A stretch of DNA of 64,000 bases from Leuctra nigra (GCA_934045905.1 OW203767.1:29820520-29884519); one strand, 5' to 3'; shown: positions 34,484 to 48,570, counted from the stretch's first letter. Numbers and translations: made by a program. The notes: generated from the sequence alone by a model not told the origin.

Positions 34484-35860
34484 AAGTTTAGGAAGATGAG
34501 CTAAATATTTTGCTTAGTTACATGTCAAAACTGTACTTTGTAACTTTTCCACAAACACTAATTTTACATGGTTTTCTGAACACTTCCTTACTCATAACAC
34601 TGTCAATTTCAGCGTATCAAATTGGTTTATGTGTTAAAAATCAAAAGATTGCTCTCCACTTCTGCCCATCAAAGCAACATTTCCTAGTGCCGTGGAGGTG
34701 GGATATGGGTTGCATGCGATGCGGATGTGCGCATGTTCTCAAGGAGTTACTTTGCACAAGTTGCACAAGACATACCTACATTATTAAAGCAGACTAGAGA
34801 TCTGAAGGACACACTTTACAGAAATTCAGAATTTTGATGGATTTGAAATTCAGTGAAATATATTATAGGTACGACTTTATCCTATTGGCCAAAACTTAGG
34901 CGATACATTTTTTCTAAAAAGTGCTCTGCGGCTTCCTTTCAAAGCTTTGTTGCTCGTCCCATTGTCCGTCTTCAATAATTAGTGTTAGGATCACAATGTG
35001 ATATGACGGTTCAAGTCGGAGTGCACATTGCTTAGGTATTTAAGAACAAACGTATCGTTTTTTGTCATGCTAAATGGAGTTGTTTTAAAAGTTTGTTATT
35101 AAAGGTGACTCAACCCCACGTGACCAGTTTGATGCCTATACTTTTGATCTGAATAGCCTGCAAGCCCACGAGGTATGCCATTTTATTTCACAGGAAAACA
35201 AATGTACTTTTCAGTACATTTATCTTTCTAGTGATGATGACTACAATAATGCGCTTTGTACTGAAGTGTTCACAAAAGATCGCTCTAATGTTTCATGACA
35301 CTTTAATAATGAAAATGATTAACTTTATTGAAAAGGCTCTGTGAATTACCTAGGAGTTACGAAGAAACATCGACCAAAGACAGATTATCAGCCTATGTTC
35401 AACTGGACAATACAAAGATGTTAAACACATCTGTAATTCTAGCTATATATTCTTCCTTATTTTTCACCACGATTCTTCTCATATCAATTACACATCACCA
35501 AACATCTCCATCTCGCCTGTGCTGTCAATGCATTTATCATTTTCGTCGTCCACATTTTATCGTGTGCCCACCCTAAATAAATGTCCGCCGCTCACTGTCC
35601 ACCCTATCATCTTCACGGAGGAGAACCAAAATTAAAACAAAACATTCTCACCCTATTTCAGCAAGAAATACAATGGAAATCGGAGTGCAAATATTTAGGA
35701 ATAATTCTGCATAAAAAGCTTGCAAGTAGTTATGTTATTACCTAATTAGTTACGAACGTTTGAACTTATTGAAATTTTTTATAGCTGTCAGAATGAAGCA
35801 TCGAATTGAATGTTTTCCGCAGTGCCAATTGAATTGAATCTGATTTGCTTTATGTACCAG
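34484..35860. other. No recognised feature
   Basis: Sequence 3' of the odorant receptor gene. The 3' untranslated region must begin here, but no clear polyadenylation signal could be singled out. No other gene was recognised. Confidence 0.35.
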
Positions 35861-35869
35861 GGTGCTTAG

Positions 35870-36042
35870 ATGCTATTTTCAAGTTTCGATGAAAAGCATA
35901 CTTTTATGTTGATTGAGTGGCTCATATTTCAATTCAATATGGATGCATATGTTTTATGTGCGTGTGTAACGCATCCTGTTGGTGAATTTGCACGTACCCG
36001 TGCTCGCTCATCAACGCGTTACACTGAGCGTTTTCCTGGTTT
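35870..36042 (+). mobile_element. Helitron-like element, 3' end fragment
   Basis: Ends with GTGCTCGCTCATCAACGCG, TTACACTGAGCG and TTTTCCTGG followed by T, the terminal hairpin plus CTRR signature. The upstream part shares TTTTATGTTGATTGAGTGG with 41837. Confidence 0.55.
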
Positions 36043-36233
36043 ATTTTTACACGATGCGCTAAGTATATTTCGGTTTTTAAAATCAAGTTTTGACTTGGCC
36101 CATTTTTTGATATCACTACTTTTCAGTACTGAATGTATTTATTAGTAAATTTAACATCTCTCTTTTCTATTTTTTTTATAGCTGAAGAGACTTGGCTGGT
36201 AATTTTACACGGAGTATTTTTAAGGGTAAAGTT
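36043..36233. repeat. Single arm of a type I foldback
   Basis: Right arm only: ACACGATGCGCTAAGTATAT, GACTTGGCCCATTTTTTGAT, GAGACTTGGCTGG and ACACGGAGTATTTTT. The left arm is missing, and the arm abuts a Helitron-like end. Confidence 0.7.
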
Positions 36234-36284
36234 CACTTCAGTCATAAGTGGACTTCAGCCGTCTAGGTGGCTGTGTTAATTGGC

Positions 36285-36420
36285 TGTTGCCATGGTTATC
36301 TGGTTATGATACCATGACCATGGCAAAGATAATTAACCATGGTTACCATGATAACCATACCATAGTTATCATGGAGATAACCAAGGTTATCTGGTACCAT
36401 GGTCATGGTACTCTGTTGCC
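36285..36420. repeat. CCATGG / GTTATC palindromic cluster
   Basis: Repeated and inverted GGTTATC, ACCATGG and CCATGGTCATGG words. Low-complexity, hairpin-prone, non-coding. Confidence 0.6.
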
Positions 36421-37422
36421 AGTGTAATCTTACCTCTATCTTTATCGGGACATTTTACAACCGGGAATTATTCCCAATAAATGAATTTCTCTTGACAATA
36501 AAATATATAGGATTCATACAGAATATGGAGTGAGGAGTTAAGATTCCAGAATGTTTATTTTCGGTTATTTACATGTATTAACACAGGTGAAGTCTTAATG
36601 TTAAAAGTGCATTTATTTCCTTATTATAATATAATCATGAAAGTAATGGACCACTAGTAATTTATCTTGCTATGTGACATCACGAATAAAACAGATGACA
36701 GAAGGATGTGGGCCGTGACCGTCAAGAAGGCTGTGACAGCACAGTAATCAATAGTAATCAAATAGCAAATGGTTCCATTTTGAACTTCAACTGTCTTTCC
36801 CCCACACATTTGATTGGCTCTTTCTCCCACTATATGGACAGTGCTGCTCTAGTGTTTTTAAAGATAACTATTATTCTACATTGACTCCTCCCATCATCAT
36901 TGGTCCATTGGGAAGTCTCGTGAAAATTAGATGTCTGAATAATTTATTTTAATGTAAGTTGTGATGTTGCTGGAAAAAAATAGTATGTGTTAGTTTTGAA
37001 ACAACAGTTTTTAAGGAATTAATTTACAAAGTTTGATAGTGTTTTAATTTTAAAACAGAAAATTGACGATGACATATAAATTTGCTATATTACCAAAACA
37101 ACAAACGAATCACCTTGGTAACACATTGTTGAGATTTGGAAATAATATCGCTGTTCTGGATTCGTGTCAAATGGCGACTTTTCCGCCCAAAATGTCTCAT
37201 AATTATTTAATTTGTTTTTTATTAATGAAAATGTTACATATCTCGGGTGGTGTGTTTAGCAATATTATTTGTGTTGATATTACAAATTTAACAGAATACA
37301 TTTTCATGACACTTCCCTATAACAAGGGGAAGGGGCGCTTGCCCCTCCCCCTGGCAGAAATCCTGATGATTTCACACCTATTTATATAAAGTTTTCGTGT
37401 TCAATGTTTCTTCTAACGGAGC

Positions 37423-37997
37423 CAGTGGCGTAACTAGGGGACCGTTACTACGGGACCGTAACTAGGGGATATTCAACTTTAGTGGCAGAAGGTATACATT
37501 GCCAAATCCTTGCCAAGCCCCAAATTGAAACTTGACTATAATGTTTCAGTATTCCTTGTGTCTCTTGTGAGTGTGTATCGCGTTCTACCTGTATAACTGT
37601 GTGACAACATTTGTTCAATTTTCTTAGTGATTCTTATAACTTTGTTTGCTCTTTGCGTTTTCGAGTTACCATGAGTCTAAGAAAGCCGATTAGTGACCTA
37701 AGTGGTACTAGTGGTTTTCAAAATTAAAGATAATAAAAAACCATGTTCGAAATTCTATGTGACAAGAAAGACTACTAGGATTAGGACTGTTAATTATAGA
37801 AAGAAGCTGCAAGAGCAGAGAAGGTGAAAGTGGAAACTGTAATTGACAGCTTTGCTGAGATGAAATCCCGAAAAAAAGGATCTCCATTGACAGCCTATAG
37901 TAAGACAAATATCGCATAGAAAATAATTGTAATATCAGGGGGGGGGGCCTCTTAAGATATCTCGCGAGGGGGCCCTGAAATTATAGTTACGCCACTG
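37423..37997. mobile_element. hAT-type element with 8-bp TSD
   Basis: Ends CAGTGGCGTAACTA / TAGTTACGCCACTG and perfect duplication AACGGAGC at 37415-37422 and 37998-38005. 575 bp, no transposase. Confidence 0.9.
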
Positions 37998-38196
37998 AAC
38001 GGAGCTTGTGCATGTGTTAGGTTGTGAAGTTAGGGTTAAGTAATTATCCGTCCCGGACGTATCTATTGTTGAAAGCCTGCACCGGTCTGCAGTTACGAGT
38101 CAGCTGCTCTCCCTGGATATCTTTCAGTGACGAACGGAATTTCTCAACCTGAAAAACCAAACGATATAATGTATCAATTTGTAGAAAAAAAACACC

Positions 38197-38497
<301 letters not shown>

Positions 38498-38859
38498 AAT
38501 ACATTTTAAGAACTTTAACAACTCAATGTTTGTATTTGAAATGACACTCAATGAAGCGAAACTTAGCACACGAAGTCATTCTTTTCAAATACAATTTTTA
38601 AGTTTATAAATGTTTTTTTTATAATTTTCTGCTTATCATAAAATCAAAAACAATTGATCAAAAACGTTACTGATTGGTGTCAGGTACGATTACAAAAAAT
38701 ATGGTGTCCAGGTTAACAGGGGCTTTAACGATCACTTCGACTCGCTGAAAACTTTCCGCAACGAGCAATTTAAGTTTCAGATCAAATCACAGTACAGATC
38801 ACCAACTTCTACGCAAAACTGAATCCATTATGCATGGGTTTAATCTAAATAAAGCGACT

Positions 38860-39720
38860 GGCGCCATCTACTTAGACATGGAAAAGCATTTGACAGGGTA
38901 TGTCATAATGGACTCATGAGCAACCTTATTGACCAGCAACTGCCCGCAAGATATATCAATCTGATCAAATCATACCTTGAAGACAGAACATTCAAAGTCA
39001 ACGTTAAAAGCGACTTCTCACCCAAGCGGAACATTGCAGCAGGTGACCCACAAGGCTCGATTCTAGGCCCAACCTTATTCAACATCTACATAAACTTTCT
39101 GCCCAAGCCAGATAATACCAAAATCGGACTCTATGCTGATGACGTGGTGATCTACTACAGGTCAAGAGTTCCAATATATATCACCAGAAACCTGCAAGAA
39201 GGTCTATAGACACACTTCAAGTTTGGTATACTAACTGGAAAGTAAAGGTTAATGCCAATAATTCAGAAGCAATTCTCTTCACTCACCGCCCATCTCTTAA
39301 AATTCATGCAAGACCATCACTCTTCGGCACAAAAAACGCTTGGAAGCCCGTGGTCTGATATCTTGTAGTATTTCTCGACAGCAAATTAAACTACTCCTTC
39401 CACATCAAGACTATTGCAAACAGAGCCTACGGGAAACTATCCGAACTCTACCCTATACTCAATAGGAAATCGAGCCTGAGTATACGCAAGGAAATACTGC
39501 TTTACAAGACACTCATCCGGCCAATCATGACCTTTGCTCGAGCGATTTGGGGAAGTGCAGCAATAACCCAGAAAATCCAATTTGCATGAAAATCCAAACC
39601 ATCAAAACGAAGTCCTGCGAATTATCACCATGCCCCAATGTTCACCAAAAACAACAACCTTGTACTGTATAGAGACCGTGGAAAAGCCACCCTGTAACAC
39701 ATCCCAACTCCACTGTATGT
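38860..39720 (+). pseudogene. Non-LTR retrotransposon reverse transcriptase fragment
   Basis: Plus-strand, frame-broken. A decayed D-x-EK block near 38875 is followed by LIDQQLPARYINLIKSYLED, GDPQGSILGPTLFNIYINFL and the catalytic motif YADDVVIYY, then C-terminal remnants to about 39720. It is a Jockey-type fragment, different from the copy at 9-12 kb. Confidence 0.8.
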
Positions 39721-40927
39721 TAAACTCTCATTCAACTCTACCTGATAGAAGATAGGTACTAAGTTTATTGTTCAACCAAATTCTATGTCTTACTAAAAGC
39801 ATAATAAAATAGCAATGTCAATTAGCTCAAACTGATCCCTGTGTCGGCATCACGCATAGGCACAGGTACACAGCCCGACCTACATTTCATACATCTGATG
39901 GTTCACACATTTCTATGCTTTGCTTGTGAGTTGGGGAGGAAAACGTCAGTGCTCCTCTGGACATTCGACGGGACAGGTCGCTCTCGGAGGACCCTAGCAG
40001 TGTATTACACGGTAGCCTCCGGCACCGTCAGGATTTCAATAAAGACAAGTATATTTATTCTCTGTACCCGTGTCTTATTCATATGTGAGGTCTCCCTTCT
40101 TGGCTGAACACCACAACCTTCATAAAGACCTGAACATTCAACCCTTAAATTCTTTCCTAACCAAACTTGCACCGGGTCCGCCAACTTAGCTGAAAAAGTA
40201 CTAACAAATTACAACAGATTTAAATTACTTTTTAAATGTATTTTGTTGACCTAGGCTATTAAATAGAGGATTTTATGGCAACGAGTGATAAATTATTTAT
40301 TTTATGACTGATTTAAAGATCTAGTGGTCGTTCACCAAAGCAACATTGTAATGGTATAGTGGTACCGCGAACTATGCCATCTGTGGGAGAATCACCAACT
40401 TCGTGGAACTTCCATTCCCTTTTTGAAATGGAATAAACTGTAACAGCACATCACGCTTCAGCAGAATTTTTGCCATTGTACTTCCTTTTCCAATGGCTTT
40501 TCTATTGCGGTGCCTCTATCTCTTAAATTCATCTTTTGATTTGTCCAACCCACTAACTCTCCATATAGCATAAACCAGCAACCAGCTGAAAAATGCAGTA
40601 ATTAACGACCTACCTAATTGAACAGTTGATCCCTGTATGTTCCTGTACGCGCCGGTTCAATGCAGTCGAGCTAACAGCTTGCTTCTTGACCGGTGTAAGA
40701 GGAGGCAGTGTAGATGTGAAGCGACTGTCACTTAGCTTGGCGGGATGGGGGACAAAATATATTTTAAAATATGTATTGGGTGGACCCTCCTTCCCCCTTT
40801 CCATGCATTTACGTCAGTCTAGGCTCCCCCCCCCCCCCCCCTCGGCCCGCAACATGGGATAAGTTGCTTGAATGTGGTTGGGAGTGAATTGAGGGTTTAC
40901 TTTTAACTTGTAGTTGACTGTACTTAC
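39721..40927. other. No confident feature
   Basis: Contains a C run at 40826-40840 and part of the carbonic-anhydrase-related gene's intron. The C-terminal exon of that gene should lie somewhere left of 40928 but was not recognised. Confidence 0.3.
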
Positions 40928-41152
40928 TGTATCCTTCTGATTGATGATTGGATCTATGAAGACAATCCATGCTACTTTCCTGGTGCAAGGCGGTGCTGTC
41001 AGCGATCCCAGGTACCTGTAGTAGTTTTTCTCTCTGGGTTTTATGTATTCAGCCAGAGGTTTGTTCACGTCCAGTGTGGTGCTCGAGCCTGCTTCGGCGA
41101 TCTTCTCTAAAGCTGAGACAATGCTAGTGTAGTTGTCCTTGACGTTGCCAAT
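40928..41152 (-). CDS. Carbonic-anhydrase-related protein, C-terminal domain exon
   Basis: Acceptor TGTTGTTGCTGCAG and donor GTAAGT bound exactly 75 codons in phase 0. It reads IGNVKDNYTSIVSALEKIAE and continues to NYYRYLGSLTAPPCTRKVAW and IVFIDPIINQKDT. YYRYxGSLTxPPC is the alpha-carbonic anhydrase signature around Thr199 (human CA II numbering), and Thr199 is kept. It joins directly to the exon ending at 53604 (VLSWLVK then IGNV), matching the family (VLGIFLKVGS). About 40 further C-terminal residues are expected in an exon not found. Confidence 0.85.
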
Positions 41153-41263
41153 CTGCAGCAACAACAGTCAAGCACTTTATCATAATTTATTCATTGTTAG
41201 GTATTTATTCCACATAGAAAACACTCCGTGTGCAGGGACCAGTCAAGTCTACTTTACGCAAGA

Positions 41264-41720
41264 ATTGAGCAAGTGTAGCGAGGTTCTCAATTAAGCCCTT
41301 TTGGACACTTTCTCTGTATTTTTGTTTGTGTGTTTCCCGACGACACAGGCCACATTTTTTTCCGATCGAACTGAAATTATGCAACTAATATTATTCTAAC
41401 TAAGTAGTCCGGGATTGTTTTGAGAGCTGCCCTAATTGGTAGATAAGTAAAAATTACTAGTATGTCACACCGTTTGACGTATCAAATCGTAATTTTTTAC
41501 ATTTTTTTAAAGTCGCCGTATAGTTTCAGAAATATAAATTTCAGACAAATTCTCCAATTGGTTAACATTTAAAAACATATCTTCTTATAAGTCGAAAATA
41601 AAATGGTCAGATCATGTTCAAATTTTGCATGGCCATTAAGAGTTGCATTTTCAATTATTTTACAACGTTTAGTTCATTCAGTAGAGAACTTATGCACTTA
41701 TTTACATATTTTTATGTTTT
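41264..41720 (+). mobile_element. Helitron-like family, diverged 5' part
   Basis: Head TTGAGCAAGTGTAGCGAGG, then a GACACTTTCTCTGTATTTTT block, as in the copies at 62637 and 63619, fading into unrecognised AT-rich sequence. Confidence 0.45.
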
Positions 41721-42751
41721 GAAACTGTAAGAAATTTTATTTTCAAAACAGAGATTCCACTCCATTCTTGGTTGTTCTATGTTACAAGGTGTATCGATAG
41801 CTCTTCTCAGTATCAATGAAAGACATATTCCTTTATGTTGATTGAGTGGATCATATTGCGATACATAATGTGGTCAATATGTAATGTACCTATGTAATAT
41901 ACACCCCAATAAAAAACTCCTGGTAAAAATACCAACCAGTCTCTTCAATTAAAAAAAAATATATGAAATCTAAAAATTCTACACTGGAAAGTAGTGATAT
42001 CAAAAAATTAGTCAAGTCAAAACATTATTTGAAAATCAAAAAATAGGTACTTGGCGAGCCGTGTTTATAAATAGTTCAGAAGTATAGGCCAGATATAAAA
42101 TATACATCAAATATACATCTATACATATAGTATTCCTATAATGCCCTAAAAAACGATGCGCCAAGTATTTTTTGATTTTCAAATAAAGTTTTGACTAGTC
42201 TAATTTTTTGATATCACTACATTTGAGTGTAGAATATTTCGATTTCATATTTTATTTTAGTTTAAGAAACTTGGCTTGTAACACGGAGTCCTTTTTATGG
42301 AGATATCATTCTCTTTTTTAGTTTATTCTTAAAACTTGTGACACAATACCGAATGAACAATTACTAAATTATTTTAAAAAATCGCCATTTACAAGTTGGT
42401 AACTAACTAATGAAAATATGCGTACCTATATATATTAGCTTTAAATGATCTTTCATGGAGAATTCATTCCAATCTGTCAACCCAGCTCCGAGATGGCAAC
42501 ACTTCGGTTTCAAAATGGCTGCTGAATTAACTGCACTGCCACATAGAATTTATATCTATTGGTCCAGCCGTTGACGAGATATGACGTCACTTCCGGTTTC
42601 AAAATGGAGTCAGAAAAAAGTCATGGGGGTGAGGGCAAATCAGACGCCAAAAGTGCACACGTGGTAAAAATTTCAGATCAATGGGTTCAGCCGTTTAGGC
42701 TGTGGCCTGTTTACCAAATTTGAATTCCAGGAGACTACTACCACTAATACT

Positions 42752-43718
42752 AGGAAAACGCTCAGTGTAACGCGTTGATGAGCGAGCACAGAACATGCAA
42801 CATCCCCATAGTCACGATACACGACACGGCACAATATGATTTTCTCTGCAACTTTTCAATCTTCATATAAATACTCTGGATGAATAACACACATACCATA
42901 ACACATCCCATAAAATTCCTCGTAAAATTACAATTAATACTTGACTGATTGGGCTTACAATATGTAAAATTTAAGATTAAGTTGGTCTTGATCACCATGC
43001 AAAATTTGAACTTAATGTGAACATTTTGATTGTCGACCAATCGGAAGATATTATTTAAACTTAAACCAATTGGAGGATTTGGCCTGTGTACTGCATCCGA
43101 TTTGATGCGCTAACTCAAAAAATACTTTCATTCAACAGTAATATGTGGACTGCTTTGCTGCTCTACAGGCCTTGGAGCAGATGCTTAAAGAAGGCATAAT
43201 TCAGTATACATTTTTCAAATATTTCAAAATTATCGAATAAAATGTCCCTAAAATGAATTTTATTTTGAAAATAACAATAAATAAGACTGAATAAGACCTA
43301 AAATGTTGGTACCAATGACCACGAGAAGTTTTAAGTTGATCGGTCAATCTGTTCTACTTTAAATGTAAAAAATCACACGAAAAATGGTTTTAAATTTTAA
43401 CCAATAAGAGGATTTGGCTGAAACTTTGTATGATTGGTAACAATATTGGTCGTAATTACTTGTCAAAATTTCAAATTGATCGGAGCAACCAATCGAAAGA
43501 TAATTTTTTTTTAAACTTGAACCAATCACATGAGCCCGTTCAAAAACGATCCCAGGGACCGCATAGATTACGTTAGTATGTGTGCAAAATTTCAGATTGA
43601 TTAGTTGTGCGGTTTAACCTGGGCAGTGACCACTAAAAAACATACAAACAAACAAAAAAACAAACACACAGAGAAAGTGCCATAAGAGTACTGTGGTGAC
43701 GCACGCTACGCTCGCTCA
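42752..43718 (-). mobile_element. Helitron-like non-autonomous element, full-length copy
   Basis: Minus orientation: 5' TTGAGCGAGCGTAGC, 3' hairpin CGCTCATCAACGCGTTACAC with TGAGCG, then TTTTCCTAG followed by T. 967 bp, inserted into a trinucleotide microsatellite of the composite element at 41908-43906, which supports the boundaries. A palindrome close to a CTAG end next to T is the Helitron/Helentron signature. No Rep/helicase gene. Confidence 0.7.

Positions 43719-43783
<65 letters not shown>
43719..43783 (+). repeat. (CTA)n microsatellite
   Basis: About 21 CTA repeats, part of the microsatellite zone of the composite element and target of the Helitron-like insertion. Confidence 0.95.
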
Positions 43784-43906
43784 AACTACTTTTACTAAGA
43801 TTAAAACCGCCCTAAAACTCGGTTTTCACGGCCCTCTAGCTCGCAAAGGGCGTAACCTATTGTTCCCTAATTTGGTATATATTGTAGGGTGGGTCATAGC
43901 TCCAAA

Positions 43907-46900
43907 TCTAGTGGAGCGGTCGCTCCATGCCAGCCAAGTCGTACGGCGCGCACACTCTCATTTAAAAAGGCTGGAGCAACCCACTTTTACTGTAAGCAAC
44001 AAAGTGGCATTTTCGGCTTACTGGATCTTAAAATTAGGAAATCTCACATTGTTTCGAAATATCTTAATTTCGAGCTATGGCCCACCCTACAACATATAAC
44101 AAATTTGGCAACAATAGGTTACGCCCTTTGCGAGCTAGGGGGCCGTGAAAACAGTGTTTTAGGGCGGTTTTCAGTAATAATAATCCCAGAAAAAAACACT
44201 CCGTGTAAAAAAGGCAGCCAAGTCTCTTTACTTTAAAAAAATTTAACACCGAAAAGGAGTGATATCAAAAAAGGAGCCAAGTCAATGACATTTCCAAATA
44301 TTTAATCGTATTTTTGAAATAAAAGAATAAACACCGAGAAATACTTTACAAAAGGACTTGGCGCATCGTATTTTAAAGACCTCATTCAATAATAAAAGTG
44401 GAAAGAAATTTAAAGTAGGTACATTTTCCTCTTTCTATTAGAGCCAGAAACTATGAATCAAGCTACTTTTAGTAATGGCTATTTTATAGTTTTGTCAATG
44501 GCGATAGTAGAAAGATTTCATGCTGTAATAGATAAGTAATATAAGGGTGGAAGAATTAAATCACAATTGGAAGTGGGCTCATACATATTCTTATAGCACT
44601 GTTAATATGGTGATATTAGAAGGGTATCTTTTCATAATTTGATCTTGACTGAAGGAAATCATGAAACGTTGTCAAATAATTACGAACTATCTTTGGAACA
44701 CTATTACATATTTTTGAAGTGTCAAGTGTATAAAGTTAAAATTTTTAATAGAAATTCAATGTGACTATGTACTTTGTGAAATGTTTTGTTATAAAATGTG
44801 GATTAATAGAAATGTATTTCATGATGAGAAGGTTTAACGCATGATACTTAATTAAGTTGACCACGAAACAATATTACGAAGAACACTAACTATTGTGTAT
44901 TATAGAAAACAAAGGCAACAAGTTTTATCGCGTACGTACATATTCTAATAGAAAATATTTTACAGTAGGTATGTATAATATGTAATTGAAAGATGTTTCC
45001 CTATTATTCTAAAAATTCCAAATGACGGTTGTATATCAATGGCATATGCTTATGAATCGAAAAATGTATTTAAAAAAAACGATGCGCCAAATCCTTTTGT
45101 AAAGTATTTCTCGGTGTTTATTCTTTTATTACAAAAATACGATTAAATATTTGGAAATGTCATTGACTTGGCTCCTTTTTTGATATCACTCCTTTTCGGA
45201 GTTAAATTTTTTTAAAGTAAAGAGACTTGGCTGCCTTTTTTACACGGAGTTTTTTTTCTGGGATATCACTAATTTTGTTAGTTTATTCATACAGCTTGTA
45301 GCACATGTCCGAGCAGGGACTAATTTCTTTAAAAAAAATACGCCTCAACCGATTTGCTTACTAAGAAAAGTACTGCGTTTGGTATAAGATGAAAATGATT
45401 ATCCAAGAAGAATAGCTTAAGTTTCGTTATAATCTCGATCCAGCCGTCATTGATATATGACGTCACTTCCGGTTTTTTAAATAGCGGCCGAAAATAATGT
45501 CGTCTTGAATTCATAATTATAAGTCCTACATAATTGCACAATTTGGTTGCAATCGGTACAGACGATTTCGATATATGACGTCACTTCCGGTTTAACCAAT
45601 GGCGGCCGAAAATAATGTCGTCTTTTTATCCATAATTATAAGTCCTACATATTTCCAAAATTTGGTTGCAATCGGTACAGCCGTTTTCGATTTATGACGT
45701 CACTTCCGGTTTTAACAATGGCGGCCGAAAATAATGTCGTATTTAATTCATAATTATTAGTCCTCCATATTTCCAAAATTTGGTTGCAATCGGTACAGCC
45801 GTTTTCGATATATGACGTCACTTCCGGTTTTAACAATGGCGGCCGAAAATAATGTCGTCTTCAATTCATAATTATTAGTCCTACACATTTACAAAATTTG
45901 GTTGCAATCGGTACAGCTGTTTTCAATATATGACGTCACTTCCGGTTTTAAAAATGGCGGCCGAGAACACTGCAACCTTGAATTTATAATTATTTACAAA
46001 GTAAGTTTACTAAATATCTATTTAAAAGTATAAAGTGGTGAATTAAGTGTCAATTATCATATTTATGACGTCATTTCCGGTATAGGTAATAGGAAAACAA
46101 TCTAGTTGATACTTTATGAACGACCATCTGAATTCATAATCCCTATATTTCCGTAAAATCGGTCATGCCGTTTGTAATATATGACGTCACTACCGGTTTC
46201 ATTTAGTGGTTCCTGCCGCCATTTCCGGTACCGTTAATTTGTTTATTCACTTTTCACAATTGATTTTTCAAAAAAATTGAAGAATGAATACTCAGGAGCT
46301 AGTTTAGTTGCAAACGGTACAGGCGTTTTAGAAATATGACGTCACTTCCGGTTTCAGGAATGGCGGCCGAGAACACTGCAACCTTGAATTTATAATTTGT
46401 ATTGTCTATGATACAATGTAAGTTACTTATGTATGTATTTTAAGTATAATTTGTTGAAATAAGTTAAATATTGCGTATTTATGACGTCACTTCCAGTTCA
46501 GAAAATAAGAAAATAATTATTTTTTTATTGATACTTCATATAGATGACCGTCTAAATCGAATGGCGCTAATTTCGTTTTAATCGGTCCAGACGTTTTTGA
46601 GATATGACGTCACTTCCGGTTTAAAAATGGCGTCACAAAAAATCATAAGCGGCAAGGTATCATCAGACGCCAAAAGTGCATATGTGGTAAAATTTCAGGT
46701 TGATCGGATAAGCCGTTTAGGCTGTGGCGGTGACGGCGACCTTTTCTGATATCATCATCATCATCAGAAGAAGAAGAAAGCGGTGTAATTTCACGATTTT
46801 CACTGTCCTCTAGGTCGTAAACGGCATGACTGGTTGTTGTCGCGTGATGTATATGCTGTCATGTGGGCCATAGCTCAAAATGAAGACATTTCACAACAAT

Positions 46901-48363
46901 GAGAGATTTTCCATTGTTGAGATCCAGTAGGCCGAAAATGCCATGTTGTTGCTTACAGTAAAAGTAGTTGGTCTGCTCCTCAGTTTATATAGGCATTTAC
47001 GGTATGTTGAGTGACTGTGAGTGTACGGTACGACTTGGCTGAGTGGAGCGACCGCTCCACTAGATAGTAATAATAATAATAATCTTAGAATGGAACTAGA
47101 ATCCGGTCAACAGACCACAGCCTAAACGGCTGAACCGATTGATCTCAAATTATTACCACATGTGCACTTTTAGCGTCTGATTTGCCCTTCCCCCTTTGAC
47201 TTTTTTTGTGCCGCCAATTTGAAACCGGAAGTGACATCATATCTCGACAACGGCTGAGCTGATTTTAACGAAAATAGCGCCACACGATTCAGACGGTCAA
47301 CTATATAGATTAACAGTAGCAAAAGACTAAAAGTTATGTAAACGAAACCGGAAATGACGTCATGCAATTTGTACGTCCATTGACATTTCGCCAACAAAAG
47401 TTGATCGGATTATTTTGATATTTATGTCGTTAGTACTTTTGATATCTCAATTTACTTATTATAAAACCAAACGAAGCCGCCATTTTGAAACCGGAAGTGA
47501 CATCATATCTCGAAAACTGGTAGACTGATCGGTACGAAACGAGTGCCAAACGATTCGGAAGGCCTTATCTATGAAATAAGAACAGTCAAACTAGAATTTT
47601 CCTATTATGAGACCGGAAATGACGTCATTTAAATTTAAAAATTATTATTATCCCCTCTCTATACAATGAATACATATTCAGAAAGCTTAAAATTATACAC
47701 ATCATTTATAGTTATAAATTCTATGTGGCAGTGCAGAAAGTTCAGCAGCCATTTTCAAAACCGAAGTGTTGCCATATCTCGGAACTAGGTTGACCGATTG
47801 GAATGAAACCTTTGCTATTCTTCCTGACAATAACCAAATTGTAAAGGGTGATTTTTTTAAAGGAATTAGTAATTGTTCATTCGATTGTCACAAGTTGTAA
47901 GAATAAACTAAAATAAGGAGAGATATTCCAATAAAAAACACTTCGTGTAAAAATAACAGCCGAGTCTCTTCAACTAAAAAAGAATATGAAATCTAAAAAT
48001 TTTATTTGAAAAATAAAATTTATTTTTCTATGAAATCTAAAAATTCTGCACTGAAAAGTAGTGATATCAAAAAATGAGCCAAGTCAAAACTTTATTTGAA
48101 AATCAAAAAAATACTTGGCTCATCGTTTTTTTAGGGCATTATAGGAATACTATGTATATGTATATTTAATGTATATTTTAAAATTGGCCTATACTTCCAA
48201 GCTAATATATACACGATGCGCCAAGTTTTTTTTGATTTTCAAATAAAGTTTTGACTTGGCTCATTTTTTGATATCACTACTTTTCAGTGCAGAATTTTTA
48301 GATTTCATATTTTTTTTGGTTGAAGAGACTTGGCTGTTATTTTTACACGAAGTGTTTTTTATG
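43907..48363 (+). mobile_element. Composite foldback-tailed element, copy 5, with a nested copy
   Basis: Head A^TCTAG at 43907; sequence continues to the AAT microsatellite at about 44175-44184, is interrupted by a reverse copy (44185-47064), resumes in the microsatellite at 47066 and runs through body motifs to the foldback at about 47930-48363. This gives the insertion order directly. Confidence 0.7.
44185..47064 (-). mobile_element. Composite foldback-tailed element, copy 6 (long form), nested
   Basis: Reverse of the copy at 22936: type II foldback 44186-45262 with a long loop, then tandem body units of about 120 bp with TGACGTCACTTCCGG at about 45458, 45577, 45695, 45813 and 45932, and further copies near 46060, 46180, 46335, 46480 and 46604. 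It ends GCGACCGCTCCACTAGA at 47064 with the expected A on the outer side (minus strand). Confidence 0.75.
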
Positions 48364-48365
48364 GG

Positions 48366-48526
48366 GTTAAGATATTTCGCAACAATGTGAGATTTCCCAA
48401 TTTTAAGATCCGGTAGGCCGAAAGTGCAACTTAGATGCTAACAGTAAAAGTGGGTTGCTCCAGCCTTTTTATATGAGAGAGTGCACGCCGTAGACTTGGC
48501 TGGCGTGGAGCGACCGCTCCACTAGA
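48366..48526 (-). mobile_element. Composite element head, solitary, reverse orientation
   Basis: Only the head block (CACATTGTTGCGAAA to CCGCTCCACTAGA on plus) is present, directly abutting the foldback of the plus-oriented copy, so foldback and head meet tail to tail. It is the one head not preceded by A. Confidence 0.6.
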
Positions 48527-48570
48527 CATGTAGGTACATTTCTACATAGGCATCAACATCGGATACCTAA

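Larger units (their letters stand above)
41908..43906 (-). mobile_element. Composite foldback-tailed element, copy 4, split by a Helitron-like insertion
   Basis: Reverse orientation: foldback at 41908-42303, body with ATGACGTCACTTCCGG near 42580, then an interruption at 42752-43718 inside its CTA/AGT microsatellite, then the GGCCCTCTAGCTCGCAAAGG block to about 43906, where a plus-oriented head begins. Confidence 0.65.
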
